Shown here in pieces: positions 17,442-25,728 of a DNA stretch of 64,000 bases. The first letter of the stretch is position 1, and each line of letters starts with the position of its first letter. Both the position numbers and the translations under genes were made by a program. Below the pieces are notes generated by a model, which made no database searches, had not been told where the DNA came from, and worked only from the letters and a program-made list of their open reading frames with translations. The stretch is from Streptomyces abyssalis (GTDB lineage Bacteria; Actinomycetota; Actinomycetes; Streptomycetales; Streptomycetaceae), in assembly GCF_001751365.1 (NCBI RefSeq), contig NZ_LJGT01000041.1, forward strand, positions 799,045-863,044. Direction: 5' to 3'.

Positions 17442-17574
17442 AGCCGTGCTCCCTTCTGCCGGCGCTCTGCCGTCGGTCTGCCGTCGGTGCCGTGCGTTCC
17501 GCGTCCGTCCCGCATTCTCGTACGCGCCCGCTGCCGCCCTCGTGCGCAGCGGGTTTTCCGTACGGAGCCGCCCC

Positions 17575-18807
17575 TCACACCGCCCGGGTGATCAGCCGGT
17601 CGAGGCGGCGGGCGGCATCGCGCCCGAAGCCGGGGGAGTTGATGTGCGCGTCCACGTCGACGACCTCGACCGGCGATCCCGCGAGCGCGTCACGCAGCGC
17701 CGAGAACAGAGCGTCGTCCGCCGCCGCGTCGCGGAACGGGCCGCCCTCGTCGTCGATGCCGCTCAGCCCGCGCAGCGGGAGATGGACGGCGACCGGCCCG
17801 TGCGCACCCGCGAGCTTCGCGCCGATGCGCCGGCCCAGCTCGGCGTTCTCCTCCGGCGTGGTCCGCATCAGTGTCACCGCCGGGTTGTGGATCACGAACG
17901 TACGGTCCCCGAACTCGGCCGGAACCGTCTCGCGCGGCCCGAAGTTGGCCATGTCGAGCGCTCCGAGCGACACGACCTGCGGTACGCCCATTGCGGCCGC
18001 CGCCTCCAGCCGGTGGGGTCCCGCACTCAGTACGCCGCCGACCAGGTCGTCGGCCAGTTCCGTCGTCGTCAGGTCGACCACCCCGGCGAGACGGCCGTCG
18101 CGCACGAGCTTCTCCATCGCGCGGCCGCCGGCCCCGGTGGCGTGGAAGACCAGCGGCTCGTACCCGAGGCGCACCAGCTCTTCACGCGCCTCGTCGACGG
18201 CCGGCGTGGTCAGGCCGAACATCGACAGACCGACGGCCGGCCGCCGTTCGCCCCCGGGTGCGTCACCGCGTGCCTCGTGCTCCACGGCCATGGCGGAGAT
18301 CGCCGCGGCGGCGTTGCCGAAGATCTGCCGGGAGACGGAGTTGATCCCGGCCACGTCGACCACCGCGTGCATCAGCGTCACGTCCACCTCGCCGACGTAC
18401 GGGGAGACATCGCCCGAGGCCATCGTCGAGACCAGCAACTTCGGAACGCCGACCGGCAGCGCCCTCATGGCACGGGAGGCGACGGACGATCCGCCGGAGC
18501 CGCCGACGCCGAGCACCCCGTCCAGCCGGCCCTCCGCGTGGAGCCTGAGGACGACCGCCGCAGCCCCGGACGCCATCACCTCCATGGCCGCGCCGCGGTC
18601 GCCGGCTTCGCGGAGCACCGTGAGGTCGCCCCCTCCGGCGCGCGCGACTTCGGCCGCCGCCACGTCCGCGCCGGACGCGGGCGCTTCGGAGAAGGAGCCG
18701 ACGTCGACGGTCACCGTCTCGACCCCGTGCGCGCGGACGCGGTCGGAGATCCAGGCGTACTCCTCACCCTTTGTGTCCATCGTGCCGACGAGCACGACCG
18801 TGGCCAT
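17575..18807 (-). CDS. Tm-1-like ATP-binding protein (UPF0261)
   Basis: The 410-residue protein starts MATVVLVGTMDTKGEEYAWI, the diagnostic N-terminus of the Tm-1-like ATP-binding/UPF0261 family. It has GVLGVGGSGGSSVASRAMRA as the Gly-rich nucleotide loop, PKLLVSTMASGDVSPYVG, VFHATGAGGRAMEKL and DVDAHINSPGFG near the C-terminus. The ATG at 18807 follows GGAGGTGAGCAGG, an excellent ribosome site. It is transcribed with the TIM-barrel gene 133 bp downstream. In tomato the fused homologue Tm-1 blocks tobamovirus replication; the bacterial role is unknown. Confidence 0.9.
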   Translation of the reverse strand: MATVVLVGTMDTKGEEYAWISDRVRAHGVETVTVDVGSFSEAPASGADVAAAEVARAGGGDLTVLREAGDRGAAMEVMASGAAAVVLRLHAEGRLDGVLGVGGSGGSSVASRAMRALPVGVPKLLVSTMASGDVSPYVGEVDVTLMHAVVDVAGINSVSRQIFGNAAAAISAMAVEHEARGDAPGGERRPAVGLSMFGLTTPAVDEAREELVRLGYEPLVFHATGAGGRAMEKLVRDGRLAGVVDLTTTELADDLVGGVLSAGPHRLEAAAAMGVPQVVSLGALDMANFGPRETVPAEFGDRTFVIHNPAVTLMRTTPEENAELGRRIGAKLAGAHGPVAVHLPLRGLSGIDDEGGPFRDAAADDALFSALRDALAGSPVEVVDVDAHINSPGFGRDAARRLDRLITRAV

Positions 18808-19136
18808 CCTGCTCACCTCCTGTTTCCAGCCCTCGCTCGCCTCTGCTGCCTCCGAGAGCCATGGCACTCAGGTTCACAGATGTCCTGCCCCGCGACCTCG
18901 TTTCCATGAAGTCCCCGCGGGCCAGGGTTCTTCGGGGCCTGCCCGGGCCGGCTGAAGGACCCCGGCCGGCTGCGCGCACGCCCTCGGCCCGGCACGTACG
19001 GGGATCACCTGGTGCGTCGCCGCCCGCGACGCACCCGTAGGCAGCAGGCTGATGGGGAACAGCTCCGCTTGACTTAAAGTTAAGGTTAAGTTGCACCCTG
19101 AGGGTGTCGCGTTGGTCCAAGGTCCGGGAGGGCACC
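18808..19136. promoter_or_regulatory. Divergent promoter region with ACTTAA/TTAAGT inverted repeat
   Basis: In this 329-bp gap, a distinctly AT-rich element at 19072-19091 contains ACTTAA and TTAAGT separated by 8 bp. It lies about 45 bp before the quinone oxidoreductase ATG. That placement suits an operator over a promoter, and similar repeats are bound by MerR- or HxlR-type redox regulators. The regulator gene is not adjacent. Confidence 0.5.
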
Positions 19137-20114
19137 ATGCACGCAGTCGTTCTGCACGATTTCGGTCCTGCGGAGAACCTCCGTTACGAAAGCGTCGCCG
19201 ACCCCGTGCCGGGCCCGGGCCAGGTGCGGATCGCCGTGCGGGCGGCGGGGGTGCATCTGGTCGAGACGATGATGAGATCGGGCCTGGAGAGCGACATGAT
19301 GCCGCCGCTCCCGGAACTTCCGTCGATCTTCGGCGGAGAGGTGGCGGGCACCGTGGATCTGGTAGGTCCCGGGGTGGACCCCGCGTGGACCGGGCTGGCC
19401 GTCGTGACCTCCGCCGGTGCACCCGGTGGCTACGCGGAACTGGCGGTGGCCGACCTGGCGTCGGTACACCGGATCCCTGACGGGGTGACGTACGAGCACG
19501 CCGTCGCCATGGTGGTCACCGGGACCACGGCCCTGCAGCTTCTGGAGATGGCGGAGCTCACCTCGGACGACGTCGTCCTGATCACCTCCGCGGCGGGCGG
19601 GGTCGGCCGGCTGGCCGTGCAGTACGCGCGACGGGTCGGGGCGCAGGTGATCGGTGCCGCGGGCGGCCCCGCCAAGGCAGCGGCTGTGCGTGAGCTCGGT
19701 GCGGACCTCGCCGTCGACTACAACGAGTCCTCCTGGAGCCACGACGTGGCCGAGAAGCTGGGCGGCCGCGCGGTCACGGTGGTGCTCGACGGGGTCGGCG
19801 GCGCCAAGGCACAGGGGGCCTTCGAGCTCATCGCCGACGGCGGCCGCTACCTGACGATCGGCAGTGCTTCCCAGGAGGACTTCGTGCCGGACCCCGAGAT
19901 GCTGCGGAAGCGTGACATCAGCGCGGTGGACGCCCTGGCGCTGCTGCTCGAACGGCCGGAGGAGGGGCCGGAGTTCGAGGCCAGGGCGCTGGCCGCGGTG
20001 GGGGACGGCACGCTGATGCCGAGTGTGCAGGCGTTCCCGCTCTCGGAGGCCGCTGCCGCGCATGCCGCCATCGAGGCAAGGGCGACCACCGGCAAGGTCG
20101 TCCTCGTCCCGTAG
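19137..20114 (+). CDS. Zinc-binding dehydrogenase / quinone oxidoreductase (MDR family)
   Basis: The 325-residue MDR protein begins MHAVVLHDFGPAENLRYESV, with FGGEVAGTVDLVGPGV in the catalytic domain. It has the NADPH loop LITSAAGGVGRLAVQYARR (AxxGxxG) and the C-terminal TTGKVVLVP. It lacks the structural-zinc cysteine cluster, so it is a zeta-crystallin-type NADPH:quinone reductase rather than an alcohol dehydrogenase. ATG 19137 follows GGGAGGGCACC. It is monocistronic with a strong terminator after it and an inverted-repeat operator before it, so induction by an electrophile or quinone is plausible. Confidence 0.92.
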   Translation: MHAVVLHDFGPAENLRYESVADPVPGPGQVRIAVRAAGVHLVETMMRSGLESDMMPPLPELPSIFGGEVAGTVDLVGPGVDPAWTGLAVVTSAGAPGGYAELAVADLASVHRIPDGVTYEHAVAMVVTGTTALQLLEMAELTSDDVVLITSAAGGVGRLAVQYARRVGAQVIGAAGGPAKAAAVRELGADLAVDYNESSWSHDVAEKLGGRAVTVVLDGVGGAKAQGAFELIADGGRYLTIGSASQEDFVPDPEMLRKRDISAVDALALLLERPEEGPEFEARALAAVGDGTLMPSVQAFPLSEAAAAHAAIEARATTGKVVLVP

Positions 20115-20194
20115 ACGGAGTCCACACGTACCCGGAGGTGCCGTCCAGGCGGCGGCCGCGGGGTGCGTGAACGACGCCGCCGCAGCACCTGGGG

Positions 20195-20232
20195 CTCCCG
20201 TGCGGCGCGGTACGGGCCGCGCCGCACGGGAG
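20195..20232. terminator. Bidirectional hairpin terminator
   Basis: A perfect 16-bp GC-rich stem (20195-20210 with 20217-20232) encloses a 6-base loop between convergent genes. It is the strongest hairpin in the left third of the window. Confidence 0.85.
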
Positions 20233-20267
20233 TCGAGCTTTACACCCGCACGCGAGGCCGGTCCGGC

Positions 20268-21563
20268 TCAGCGCAGGACGGCAGCGCGGCGGCCGGTGTT
20301 CCGGATGGGGCGGGCCGGTGTCACGCGCCGGCAATGGACGACGATGTCGAACCACTCGGCAAGCGATCCGCCGGTCATGTGGTGGGCGGCGTCGTTGTCC
20401 GGGTCGTAGCGCGGTCCGATGGCCCGCAGCCGGGAGATCTCGTCGAGCCACTCGGCGACCGGCGGCGGCGGAGTTCCACCGAGGTCCAGGAGAAAGGCGC
20501 TGATGCCCGATGCGCTCAGCACCGACTCCGCGAAGGGCGGGGTGGCGTTCGGGACCTGGTGCGGCGGCGCATCCCCGTGAGTGGCGAGTTCGCCGTGGTC
20601 GAAGGTGAGTCCGATCGATGTGTACCGGGGCCCGAAGCGGTCCCTGAGGTAGCTTCCGGCGTTGCGGGACACCCGCACCGGATTGGGCGGGAAGCTCATG
20701 GCCCGTCCGGATCCGTTGGACGTGTGCGAGCTCGAGGACCAGAACAGGGCCTTGTGGCCGGTGTGTTCGTGCCACCAGGCCAGGTTTTCGGCGAAGAACC
20801 GCTCGAACTGGGCCATGTTGTGCGGATCGAGCGGTTGCTGATCGTGATCGTGGAGCTCGTAGTACTGGACGATCAGGCGCGCGTTCTGTACCGCCCAGGC
20901 GTGACCGTCCCGTTCCGCCGGTACTCCTGCCACCAGCGCATGTGCGGCCCGTGCCCGGTCGACCCAGACGGTTCTGGCGGGGAGGTCACGGAACCGGCGG
21001 GTGTGCGAGCGGACGTCGTCGCCGGGACGGAGCCCGGCATAGCAGGCCTCCAGTTCCGCCACGCGGTCCGGGGCGGCCCGGCGGACGAAGTCGACGACCG
21101 TGTCGTACGCCGATCCCCTGACCTCGTGGGGGCTCACCCCGACGAAGCGCACCGGGTCGCCGGGATGAGCCATGTTGAATGTCCGCATCCACTCGAGGAG
21201 TTCCAGGACCTCCTCGGTTCGCGAGAAGGGCTCGGCGCGTGCGAGGAGCGCCTCGGGATCGCCGGTTCCGGTGCGGACGAACTCGTCGAGCCCGACGCCG
21301 AGCGTCCAGTCCTGGTCGAGTACGACAGCGCGGAAGCCGGCTTCCACGACCAGCAGCCTGGCGAGGCGGGCCTGGAGGGCGAGGATCTCGTGCGCCCCTC
21401 GGGTGCCGGCGCCGCACCCCACCACGGACGCTCCGTCGCCCAGCATGCTGAGCAGCGGCCGCAGATCGTCGAGGGGTGCTGACGGGTCGGCTGTGGTCAG
21501 AGGGTGGGCCATCTCCTTGATCCACTCCGTGACAGCTGTGCGTCCATCTGGGGAGAGCGTCAT
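20268..21563 (-). CDS. Erythromycin esterase-family protein with altered active site
   Basis: The 431-residue protein matches the Ere family in overall pattern: RLLVVEAGFRAVVLDQDWTL, FVGVSPHEVRGSAYDTVVDF, NARLIVQYYELHD, HTGHKALFWSSSSHTSNGSG and SFPPNPVRVSRNAGSYLRDR. Ere enzymes hydrolyse the macrolide lactone with a Glu/His pair in a GExxH motif. Here the corresponding segment reads GAGTRGAHE, and the next conserved Glu is an Asp (VLDQDW). Classical hydrolase activity is therefore doubtful. Start ATG 21563 is preferred over an upstream TTG. The next gene upstream is the afsA-like gene, 149 bp away on the same strand. Confidence 0.8.
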   Translation of the reverse strand: MTLSPDGRTAVTEWIKEMAHPLTTADPSAPLDDLRPLLSMLGDGASVVGCGAGTRGAHEILALQARLARLLVVEAGFRAVVLDQDWTLGVGLDEFVRTGTGDPEALLARAEPFSRTEEVLELLEWMRTFNMAHPGDPVRFVGVSPHEVRGSAYDTVVDFVRRAAPDRVAELEACYAGLRPGDDVRSHTRRFRDLPARTVWVDRARAAHALVAGVPAERDGHAWAVQNARLIVQYYELHDHDQQPLDPHNMAQFERFFAENLAWWHEHTGHKALFWSSSSHTSNGSGRAMSFPPNPVRVSRNAGSYLRDRFGPRYTSIGLTFDHGELATHGDAPPHQVPNATPPFAESVLSASGISAFLLDLGGTPPPPVAEWLDEISRLRAIGPRYDPDNDAAHHMTGGSLAEWFDIVVHCRRVTPARPIRNTGRRAAVLR

Positions 21564-21712
21564 GGAGTCACCCTGTGACTTCAAGTCCGGTTGAAGTCAA
21601 ATGTGGGTGGAAATGGGCGTTTCGTCACCGTGTCATCGGCCAGGTCCCGCCCATGAGACGGCGGAAGTCCGTCACGTTCGGCATGTCCGCGGGACCCGGG
21701 GTTGTGGACGGG

Positions 21713-22684
21713 TCAGCGAGACCCGGCAAGAGGCAGTGGCTGAGCGAGGACTGCCGCGGTGAAGACCGTTTCGTCGTCCTGACGGCCCGTGACGCGCGTC
21801 CATCCTCCGGGGTCCTCGGAGTCCCGCGTGGCCTCTATCCAGCAGGGCCGGCCGAATTCGGCATAGCGCTGGAAGCTGCTGTCGATGCTGGTGATGAGCG
21901 CCGGACGCGGGCCGGGGTCGGAGGCGTGGACGGCCTGGCGTGCCGCTTCGAGCAGAGCCATGCCCGGTATGTGGTCGACGGGGTGGTCGAAGAGGACCGG
22001 ATGCATGGGCTCGAGGCGGACCTGCCAGGACCCGGGCGTCCCGGAGGGAGCGAGGACCACGTCGAAGTCGGAGCCCCGGCCCACACTCGCGGGTGCGACA
22101 GGGGCGAGGGGTGCGGGAGGGCTGCCGGCCGCCCGGGAGAGCTGTGCGGCACGCAGCCTGTCGTAGACCTTGGGGGAAACGCAGCTGTAGCCGGCTCCGC
22201 CGCTGGCGACGACCTGTCCACCGAGCCGGATGGAGGTCTCGTAACGCAGACCGGCCAGCTCGTTCCTGCGTCGTTGGATATCGGTGCAGGTGACGTCGAT
22301 TTCGAGGTTTGCGGGAGCCGAGCCTATGGCGAGGCGGTCGGGGAGAGCTAAGTAGTTCAGGTCCCACATGAGGAATTTGCGGTCGAGGGGCACGTCGAAT
22401 GAGGTGTGCGCCAGAAGGGCTCCGACCTGCCGGATCGTCTCGGCGGCCAGCAGGGAATCGTAGAAAGTGCGCCCGATGGGCGTGAAAAAGCTGTGGCTTC
22501 GGGGCCATTGCGCCGTCATCGCGCAGCGTCCGTCCTTGAGAGTGGTCCAGCCGGTGAGGAGGACCTCGGTGACGGATGCGCGGTGTACGTACTCACGCGG
22601 CACTGTCGTCGTGAGTCCTGGCGGGGGCGCTGTCGCGCAACGGCAGGAAGTCTGAGCGGAGTTGGCTGCGATGCTCTGGATCAC
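21713..22684 (-). CDS. AfsA-type gamma-butyrolactone/butenolide synthase
   Basis: The 323-residue protein has the two AfsA hot-dog repeats. The first is VHRASVTEVLLTGW then SHSFFTPIGRTFYDSLLAAE; the second is VLFDHPVDHIPGMALLEAAR, the family signature. Enzymes of this group condense a 3-oxoacyl-ACP with dihydroxyacetone phosphate to start making the hormone. Start GTG 22684 follows AAGGGGGAACA. The promoter region carries an ARE-like palindrome. The neighbouring HAD, SDR, receptor and pseudo-receptor genes make this a complete signalling set, like jadW1 with jadR2 in the jadomycin cluster. It is the probable left end of the polyketide cluster. Confidence 0.92.
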   Translation of the reverse strand: MIQSIAANSAQTSCRCATAPPPGLTTTVPREYVHRASVTEVLLTGWTTLKDGRCAMTAQWPRSHSFFTPIGRTFYDSLLAAETIRQVGALLAHTSFDVPLDRKFLMWDLNYLALPDRLAIGSAPANLEIDVTCTDIQRRRNELAGLRYETSIRLGGQVVASGGAGYSCVSPKVYDRLRAAQLSRAAGSPPAPLAPVAPASVGRGSDFDVVLAPSGTPGSWQVRLEPMHPVLFDHPVDHIPGMALLEAARQAVHASDPGPRPALITSIDSSFQRYAEFGRPCWIEATRDSEDPGGWTRVTGRQDDETVFTAAVLAQPLPLAGSR

Positions 22685-23269
22685 TGTTCCCCCTTGACGA
22701 TTTCCGCTGCTGACGAAAGGACGGCGCCCTTGCGACCCCGGTAAGGCCCAGAAAGGGCCCTGCGGCATGAGACCTGTGCATGGCCTGTGCAACCGTCAAG
22801 TGACGGTCATGTATCACCCAAGGGATGCCCCAGGATTCCTCAAGCGGGAGCCAACATACGTACTGATCGGTTTCTTGTACAAGTGGATCAGGTGAAGTCG
22901 GGGCAGAACTTGTGAGTCCAGAGACGCGGCATCACGTCACGGCGGCCGGCGCGGAACCCGAACTCGGCCGGGGCGGCCGCAGATCTCTCAAGTGAGCCCC
23001 CGGTCAGGTATCTGCAATGTCAATTCCTGCACACCCAATGTCAATACTGTGTCAACTCCCTGCGACAGCCGCTCGATACGGCTATGGGGACTGGGCGATT
23101 CGGCAGGACTGTTCAAGCAACGGGCCATCCGCTACGTTTTCGGCGTCCGGGGGTTTGCGGGCACCAGGGGAATTCATGCTCGGCGTCGCCATCGACGAAC
23201 GCAGCGCGATCCAGCACGAGGAATTCGTGACCGCCGCGGCATGACGGCACCGGCGATCATGGAGATGCC
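22685..23269. other. Divergent afsA-like / HAD promoter region (585 bp)
   Basis: This is the largest gene-free stretch of the regulatory block. The afsA-side promoter and ARE-like element lie at 22853-22882. Between 22990 and 23160 there is lower-GC sequence with short TGTCAA repeats (near 23020, 23040 and 23050). A 75-codon plus-strand frame at 23017-23244 shows no recognisable family or ribosome site and is not called. Confidence 0.45.
22853..22882 (-). promoter_or_regulatory. Predicted afsA-like promoter with overlapping ARE-like element
   Basis: On the minus strand, TTGTAC (22882-22877) and TATGTT (22858-22853) are 18 bp apart, a plausible sigma-70-type promoter pointing to the afsA-like gene. 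The spacer region reads on the plus strand ACATACGTACTGATCGGTTT (22855-22874), resembling butyrolactone-receptor ARE boxes. Repression by the ArpA-type receptor would be expected. Confidence 0.5.
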
Positions 23270-23956
23270 TTGCGTCAAATACGGCTGGCAGCTGTCAACA
23301 TCGACGGTGTCCTGCTCACGGACACCTTCAGCCCGGTCATCCACCGCTTCATCACCCGTCGCGGAGCCGAGTATTCCGCAGACGTCGAAAGAGAGATCTT
23401 CTCTCAGCCCCAGCACCTGGCGGCAAAGGCGCTCGGAGTGGCCGCGGGTCTGGACTGGTCCGTGCCCGAGCTCTTGGAGGCGTTCTTCGAAGAGCGCGAC
23501 GCGTACCTGTCCGATCACCCCCTGCGCGTCCAGGACGGAGCTGTCGAACTGCTCCGCCGGCTTCGGGCCCAGGGTCTGCAGGTCATCTGTTACGGCGGTC
23601 TCCGGAAGGAACACTTCGACCGATTCCTGGGGGAGTGGGAAGACCTCTTCGACGGGCCGCGGTACGTGTGCACCGACGAGATCCGGCCCGGCATCCGGGA
23701 GATCTCCGCGGACGTCTTCGGGCTCGGGTTCGACCAGGTGCTGTTCATCGACGACGTGGCCCGGGTCGCGGAAGCCGCCAGGGAACTCGACGTGGCCTTC
23801 ATCGGTCACGCCTCCGACTTCGAGCACGGCTTCCAGGGCGTGTTGATGCGGGAGGCGGGGGTGCGCCACCTGGTCACCTCGCCGGCCGAGATCGACGAGG
23901 AACTGCTGTGCCTGGTGGACGCCGAAGCCGCCGCGGGTGCCGTGTGGATCCGCTGA
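23270..23956 (+). CDS. HAD-superfamily protein with Asn in place of the nucleophilic Asp
   Basis: The 228-residue HAD-fold protein has motif I reading VNIDGVLLTD (residues about 9-18) where DxDGV is expected. The AAC codon clearly gives Asn at the nucleophile position. Motif IV-like QVLFIDDVARVAEAARELD is intact, as is the cap region with EERDAYLSDHPLRVQDGA. Normal members are phosphatases or haloacid dehalogenases. Context with AfsA and SDR genes suggests the dephosphorylation step of butyrolactone synthesis, but the Asn argues for a non-catalytic or altered role. TTG 23270 follows GGAGATGCC. Confidence 0.82.
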   Translation: MRQIRLAAVNIDGVLLTDTFSPVIHRFITRRGAEYSADVEREIFSQPQHLAAKALGVAAGLDWSVPELLEAFFEERDAYLSDHPLRVQDGAVELLRRLRAQGLQVICYGGLRKEHFDRFLGEWEDLFDGPRYVCTDEIRPGIREISADVFGLGFDQVLFIDDVARVAEAARELDVAFIGHASDFEHGFQGVLMREAGVRHLVTSPAEIDEELLCLVDAEAAAGAVWIR

Positions 23957-24021
23957 CCTCCGCGGCCGGGAGTCCCGTCGCCGTGGGCCACACCAATCAA
24001 CTGTGAAGGGAAGAAGTCATC

Positions 24022-24795
24022 ATGACCCCTCGTCATGGCCTGCTCCGGGGCAAGGTCGCCCTGATCACCGGGGCGAGCAGCGGAATCGGGGCCGCGGCCG
24101 CCCGGGTCTTCGCCCGGGAAGGGGCCGACGTGGTGCTCGCCGCCCGCCGCGAGGACCGGATCAAGTCATTGGCCGAAGAGCTTCGTTCGGAAGGGGCGCG
24201 GGCCGAGTACGCCGTGTGTGACGTGACCCGGGCGCAGGACACCGTGGCCGCGGTGGAATGTGCCGTCGACCGCTTCGGGGGCCTGGACGTGGCCTTCAAC
24301 AACGCCGGCTTCGGCGTTGGCCGTACGCCACTGCACGAGATGGGGGACGACCTCTACGACCAGATCATGGACGTCAACGTGCGCGGTGTCTGGAACTGCC
24401 TGCAGGCGGAGATCTCCGCGATGCTCGCCGCCGGCACCGGAGGAGCCCTCGTCAACAACAGCAGTGTCGGCGGACTGCGGGCCACACCGGTGGCGGCTCC
24501 CTATGTCGCGTCGAAGCATGCGGTCATAGGCCTGACGAAGGCTGCCGCAGCGGAGTACGCGGACCGCGGAATCCGTGTCAACTCCGTGGCCCCCGGCACC
24601 ACACGGACCGAAGTGGTCGGTGCGTGGTTCGACGCCCACCCGGACATGGAGGCGGCACTGCATCAGGCGACGCCGCAGGCGCGTACGGCGGAGCCCTCCG
24701 AGATCGCCGAGGCGGCCGCTTGGCTCTGCAGCGACCGTGCGTCATTCGTCACGGGGGCCACGATGCCGGTCGACGGCGGGTTCACCATGGTGTGA
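24022..24795 (+). CDS. SDR-family reductase, probable signalling-molecule biosynthesis
   Basis: The 257-residue classical SDR has TGASSGIGAAAARVFAREGA (NADP loop), NNAGFG, a Ser in NNSSVGG, catalytic YVASK, and VDGGF at the C-terminus. It follows the HAD gene by 65 bp with ribosome site GAAGGGAAGAAG and is probably co-transcribed. By position it resembles reductases that reduce the 6-keto group or the butenolide phosphate during butyrolactone hormone synthesis. No catalytic residue is missing. A tailoring role on the polyketide cannot be excluded. Confidence 0.87.
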   Translation: MTPRHGLLRGKVALITGASSGIGAAAARVFAREGADVVLAARREDRIKSLAEELRSEGARAEYAVCDVTRAQDTVAAVECAVDRFGGLDVAFNNAGFGVGRTPLHEMGDDLYDQIMDVNVRGVWNCLQAEISAMLAAGTGGALVNNSSVGGLRATPVAAPYVASKHAVIGLTKAAAAEYADRGIRVNSVAPGTTRTEVVGAWFDAHPDMEAALHQATPQARTAEPSEIAEAAAWLCSDRASFVTGATMPVDGGFTMV

Positions 24796-24811
24796 GAGCG
24801 CTTTCCACAGC

Positions 24812-24840
24812 TTGAAGACAAACATACCTAGCGGTATAGA
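24812..24840 (+). promoter_or_regulatory. Receptor-gene promoter with ARE-like element in the spacer
   Basis: TTGAAG (24812-24817) and TATAGA (24835-24840) are 17 bp apart, an excellent promoter shape. The spacer contains ACATACCTAGCGG, and with the -10 makes an imperfect palindrome (CATACC/GGTATA). This fits autoregulation by the ArpA-type receptor encoded 77 bp downstream. Confidence 0.6.
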
Positions 24841-24916
24841 ATTACTCGGGCGACTTGGAGCGGGTCTGCTGGGCAACGAAGGCCACGCGGCCGCAGAAGG
24901 ATGGATGGAGAGTTCC

Positions 24917-25576
24917 GTGGCGAAACAGGATCGCGGGGTACGAACCCGGCAGTCGATCTTGCTCGCTGCTGCCGCGGTGTTCGAGGAACGCGGCTACGAC
25001 GCGGCGAAGTTGACCGAGATCCTCGTACGGGCCAACGTGACCAAGGGGGCGCTGTACTTCCACTTCGCGTCCAAGGAAGAGCTCGCGGTCGAGGTCATCA
25101 AGGCCCAGGTCGAGGCGAGCTCCACCCCCTTGCCGCAGGCGTCCAAGGCGCAGGAGTTCGTGGATCTCGGTCTGATCTTCGCTCACCGCCTCGCCCATGA
25201 CACCCTGCTGCGCGGCAGTGTCCGGCTCACCCTCGACCAGGGCGGGGAGGGGCTGAACCGAAGCGGTCCGTACCGCGACTGGACAAAGGTTTCTCTCCGC
25301 ATCCTCAACGAGGCGAGGGACCGGGGTGAGCTGCAGCCGCACGTCGAGCCGCGGGTGACCGCCCAGCTTCTCGTCGGTGCCTACGCCGGCGTCAACATGA
25401 TGAGTCAGATCCTCGGTGAGGCCCACGACTTGAGCCGCCAGATCGCGGCGCTGTACCAGCACTTGATGCCCGGCATTGTGATTCCTGCCGTGCTGGAGAC
25501 GCTGGACATGTCGGCCGGCCGCGGTGAGCGAGCACTTGCCGAGATGCGTGCCGTCCAGGCGAACGGCGCCCGCTGA
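24917..25576 (+). CDS. ArpA/ScbR-type gamma-butyrolactone receptor (TetR family)
   Basis: The 219-residue protein starts MAKQDRGVRTRQSILLAAAA, almost exactly the ScbR/ArpA N-terminus. The helix-turn-helix LTEILVRANVTKGALYFHFASKEEL is typical of true receptors. GTG 24917 is chosen because GGAG lies 6 bases upstream and it matches family starts; an ATG at 24905 is also possible. The C-terminal ligand domain holds a Trp (RDWTKVS) at about the position of the conserved ligand-contact Trp. It should bind ARE sites and leave DNA when the hormone binds. Likely targets are its own promoter and those of the afsA-like gene, pseudo-receptor and activator. Confidence 0.93.
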   Translation: MAKQDRGVRTRQSILLAAAAVFEERGYDAAKLTEILVRANVTKGALYFHFASKEELAVEVIKAQVEASSTPLPQASKAQEFVDLGLIFAHRLAHDTLLRGSVRLTLDQGGEGLNRSGPYRDWTKVSLRILNEARDRGELQPHVEPRVTAQLLVGAYAGVNMMSQILGEAHDLSRQIAALYQHLMPGIVIPAVLETLDMSAGRGERALAEMRAVQANGAR

Positions 25577-25728
25577 CCGGGAGTTCGCGGTTCGTCTCCG
25601 GGTGAGAGGCCGGCGCGCGGGAATGCTGCCGACGGTGAACACCGGCAGGCGCAGACTGTGCAACCGGGCCTGCTGCGTGCCGACTGGCAGCGTTGTCGGA
25701 GAAACCGCAAAGGACGTGAGTGGAGCGC

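Noticed and set aside
23017..23244. 75-codon plus-strand frame before the HAD gene
   Set aside because: No ribosome site, no recognisable family, and unusual composition; more likely part of the promoter region.
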